DNA from: an uncultured Pirellulaceae bacterium
GTDB taxonomy: Bacteria > Planctomycetota > Planctomycetia > Pirellulales > Pirellulaceae
Assembly: GCA_947258905.1 (NCBI GenBank)
Contig: CAMYKF010000461.1
Span: forward strand, 1-25,002
DNA: 25,002 nucleotides
Reading direction: 5' to 3'
Part shown: positions 24,205 through 25,002 of the stretch, one piece after another
Numbering within the stretch: the first letter of the stretch is position 1
Layout: every line of letters begins with the position of its first letter
Made by a program: the position numbers and the translations under genes
Notes under the pieces: generated by a model
The model's database searches: none
Told to the model about the DNA's origin: nothing
The model's input: only the letters and a program-made list of their open reading frames with translations

Positions 24205-25002
24205 ATGTCGCAATCCCAACACGAGACGCCCGACAGCCGATACGAAGTGGGTCAGGTCTGGACCTGGCGAACACGACCCGGGGAGGAAGAATCGCGACTG
24301 ATTATTGTCAGAGCCGCGGAATTGCCCGAGGTCGGCAGGGTCTACAGTATTTACCTCGAAGGCATCAAGCTGGACATCGGAAACGGTGAGATTCAGGACT
24401 CGCTCCCGCACGCGCCGGTAACCGCTGAGGTTCTCGACGCCAGCGTACTGGATCTGGTCGGTTCGCGGGAACGGTTGCCAGATTTTGAGCCGGCATGGCA
24501 GGAATGGCGTGAACAAGAAGGCGGTGTCTTTTCAATTCCCGTCGCGAAAATACTGGCCACGATTGAACAGGCAGTGGCTTCAGCGAACGATCCGTTTCCG
24601 GCAATCAATTGGTCAGCCGTCGAGGACGGCGCGGGGCTTGAGCAAGAGCTGGCCAAAGAAGTCGGCAAGGAACATATCCTGTACGGAATTCCCTGTCAGG
24701 CAATCGCCCGTGCCAACTACAACGATGACATATTGGTGCAATTGACAGAGTCAGCAACGCACGACGGAGCTCGTTACGCCGTCGTTCATTTGACCTGGTC
24801 GGGCAAATCCGAAGAACCGCCGTGGCCTTCAACAGAATTATTCCCGGATTTTCAGTCCTGGTATGAGCCAGGTCTGGTCGCCCGCAAGATCGAAAACCGA
24901 GCACCGTCGCAATCACCACCTGCCAACAATTCCCGTCATGTTTTTGGTTTGACCAAAACGACCTGGGTCTTGTTAATCGTGATGGCGATGGTCATCGCCA
25001 TG
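24205..25002 (+). CDS. Unrecognised protein, incomplete at right edge
   Basis: The frame is open from ATG at 24205 to the window end (266 codons, no stop), so the gene continues. I do not recognise a family. Residues 1-115 form one module ('YEVGQVWTWRTRPGEEESRL' then 'RVYSIYLEGIKLDI' and 'PDFEPAWQEWREQEGGVFSI'). Residues about 150-225 form a second ('LYGIPCQAIARANYNDDILV', 'RYAVVHLTWSG', 'PPWPSTELFPDFQSWY'). A proline/asparagine linker (about 232-246) leads to a hydrophobic stretch at the edge (TTWVLLIVMAMVIAM), probably the first transmembrane helix. There is no signal peptide, so both modules should be cytoplasmic. Codon use is like that of its neighbours, and the antisense frames are interrupted. 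The start has no good ribosome site; GGAGGG is 20 bases upstream. Confidence 0.75.
   Translation, partial: MSQSQHETPDSRYEVGQVWTWRTRPGEEESRLIIVRAAELPEVGRVYSIYLEGIKLDIGNGEIQDSLPHAPVTAEVLDASVLDLVGSRERLPDFEPAWQEWREQEGGVFSIPVAKILATIEQAVASANDPFPAINWSAVEDGAGLEQELAKEVGKEHILYGIPCQAIARANYNDDILVQLTESATHDGARYAVVHLTWSGKSEEPPWPSTELFPDFQSWYEPGLVARKIENRAPSQSPPANNSRHVFGLTKTTWVLLIVMAMVIAM

Overview
The window looks like chromosomal DNA from a planctomycete (Planctomycetota, probably a Pirellulales-like lineage). This is inferred from gene content and style and was not checked against a database. The evidence is a secreted PQQ-type beta-propeller protein with a 'WPNFRGP' start, exported proteins with short signal peptides, a secreted alpha/alpha-barrel (prenyltransferase/squalene-cyclase-like) repeat protein, a very large AsmA-like protein, moderately high GC, loosely packed genes, and intergenic spaces crowded with several families of inverted repeats. 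No rRNA, tRNA, CRISPR array, insertion sequence or phage gene was recognised.

Layout. 1-266: tandem hairpins and repeat elements. 267-1637 (-): secreted PQQ-like beta-propeller protein, divergent from 1867-3696 (+), the ribosome-associated GTPase TypA/BipA. 3697-4063: a nested palindromic repeat. 4064-4441 (+): a small membrane-anchored protein. 4662-8290 (-): a probable three-gene operon, transcribed in the order HlyD-like periplasmic adaptor, secreted alpha/alpha-barrel repeat protein, PolB-type 3'-5' exonuclease. 8417-9664 (+): peptidase T. 9980-12741 (+): LemA and an M48 (HtpX-like) membrane metalloprotease with a long C-terminal extension, followed by a good intrinsic-terminator candidate. 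12898-16521 (+): a 1208-residue AsmA-like protein. 16652-17107 (-): a small secreted protein. 17331-18077 (+): a metallo-beta-lactamase-fold hydrolase. 18373-18954 (-): an exported Cys-type glutathione peroxidase.

The most coherent pathway lies at 19133-24069. It contains a 4-hydroxyproline 2-epimerase, an overlapping FAD D-amino-acid dehydrogenase, a divergent alpha-ketoglutarate-semialdehyde-type aldehyde dehydrogenase, and a dihydrodipicolinate-synthase-family lyase/deaminase. Together they cover every step from trans-4-hydroxy-L-proline (from collagen-like material) to 2-oxoglutarate. The window ends inside an unrecognised gene (24205 to beyond 25002, +) that is open to the edge and reaches a membrane segment.

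The most unusual signal is between the genes. All four convergent gene junctions (4442-4661, 16525-16651, 18078-18372, 23041-23106) carry an inverted repeat. One family, with arms beginning GTAGCGGTGGCTTCCAGCC, occurs at two of these junctions, 18.5 kb apart, and in one copy its outer end supplies the stop codon of the neighbouring gene. Other families are a CTCTCCC/GGGAGAG element (four loci), a roughly hexamer-periodic purine/pyrimidine repeat (three loci), and single-copy palindromes. I did not find a convincing new multi-gene system. The best candidates for follow-up are the repeat families, the HlyD/alpha-barrel/exonuclease operon, and the unrecognised gene at the right edge.
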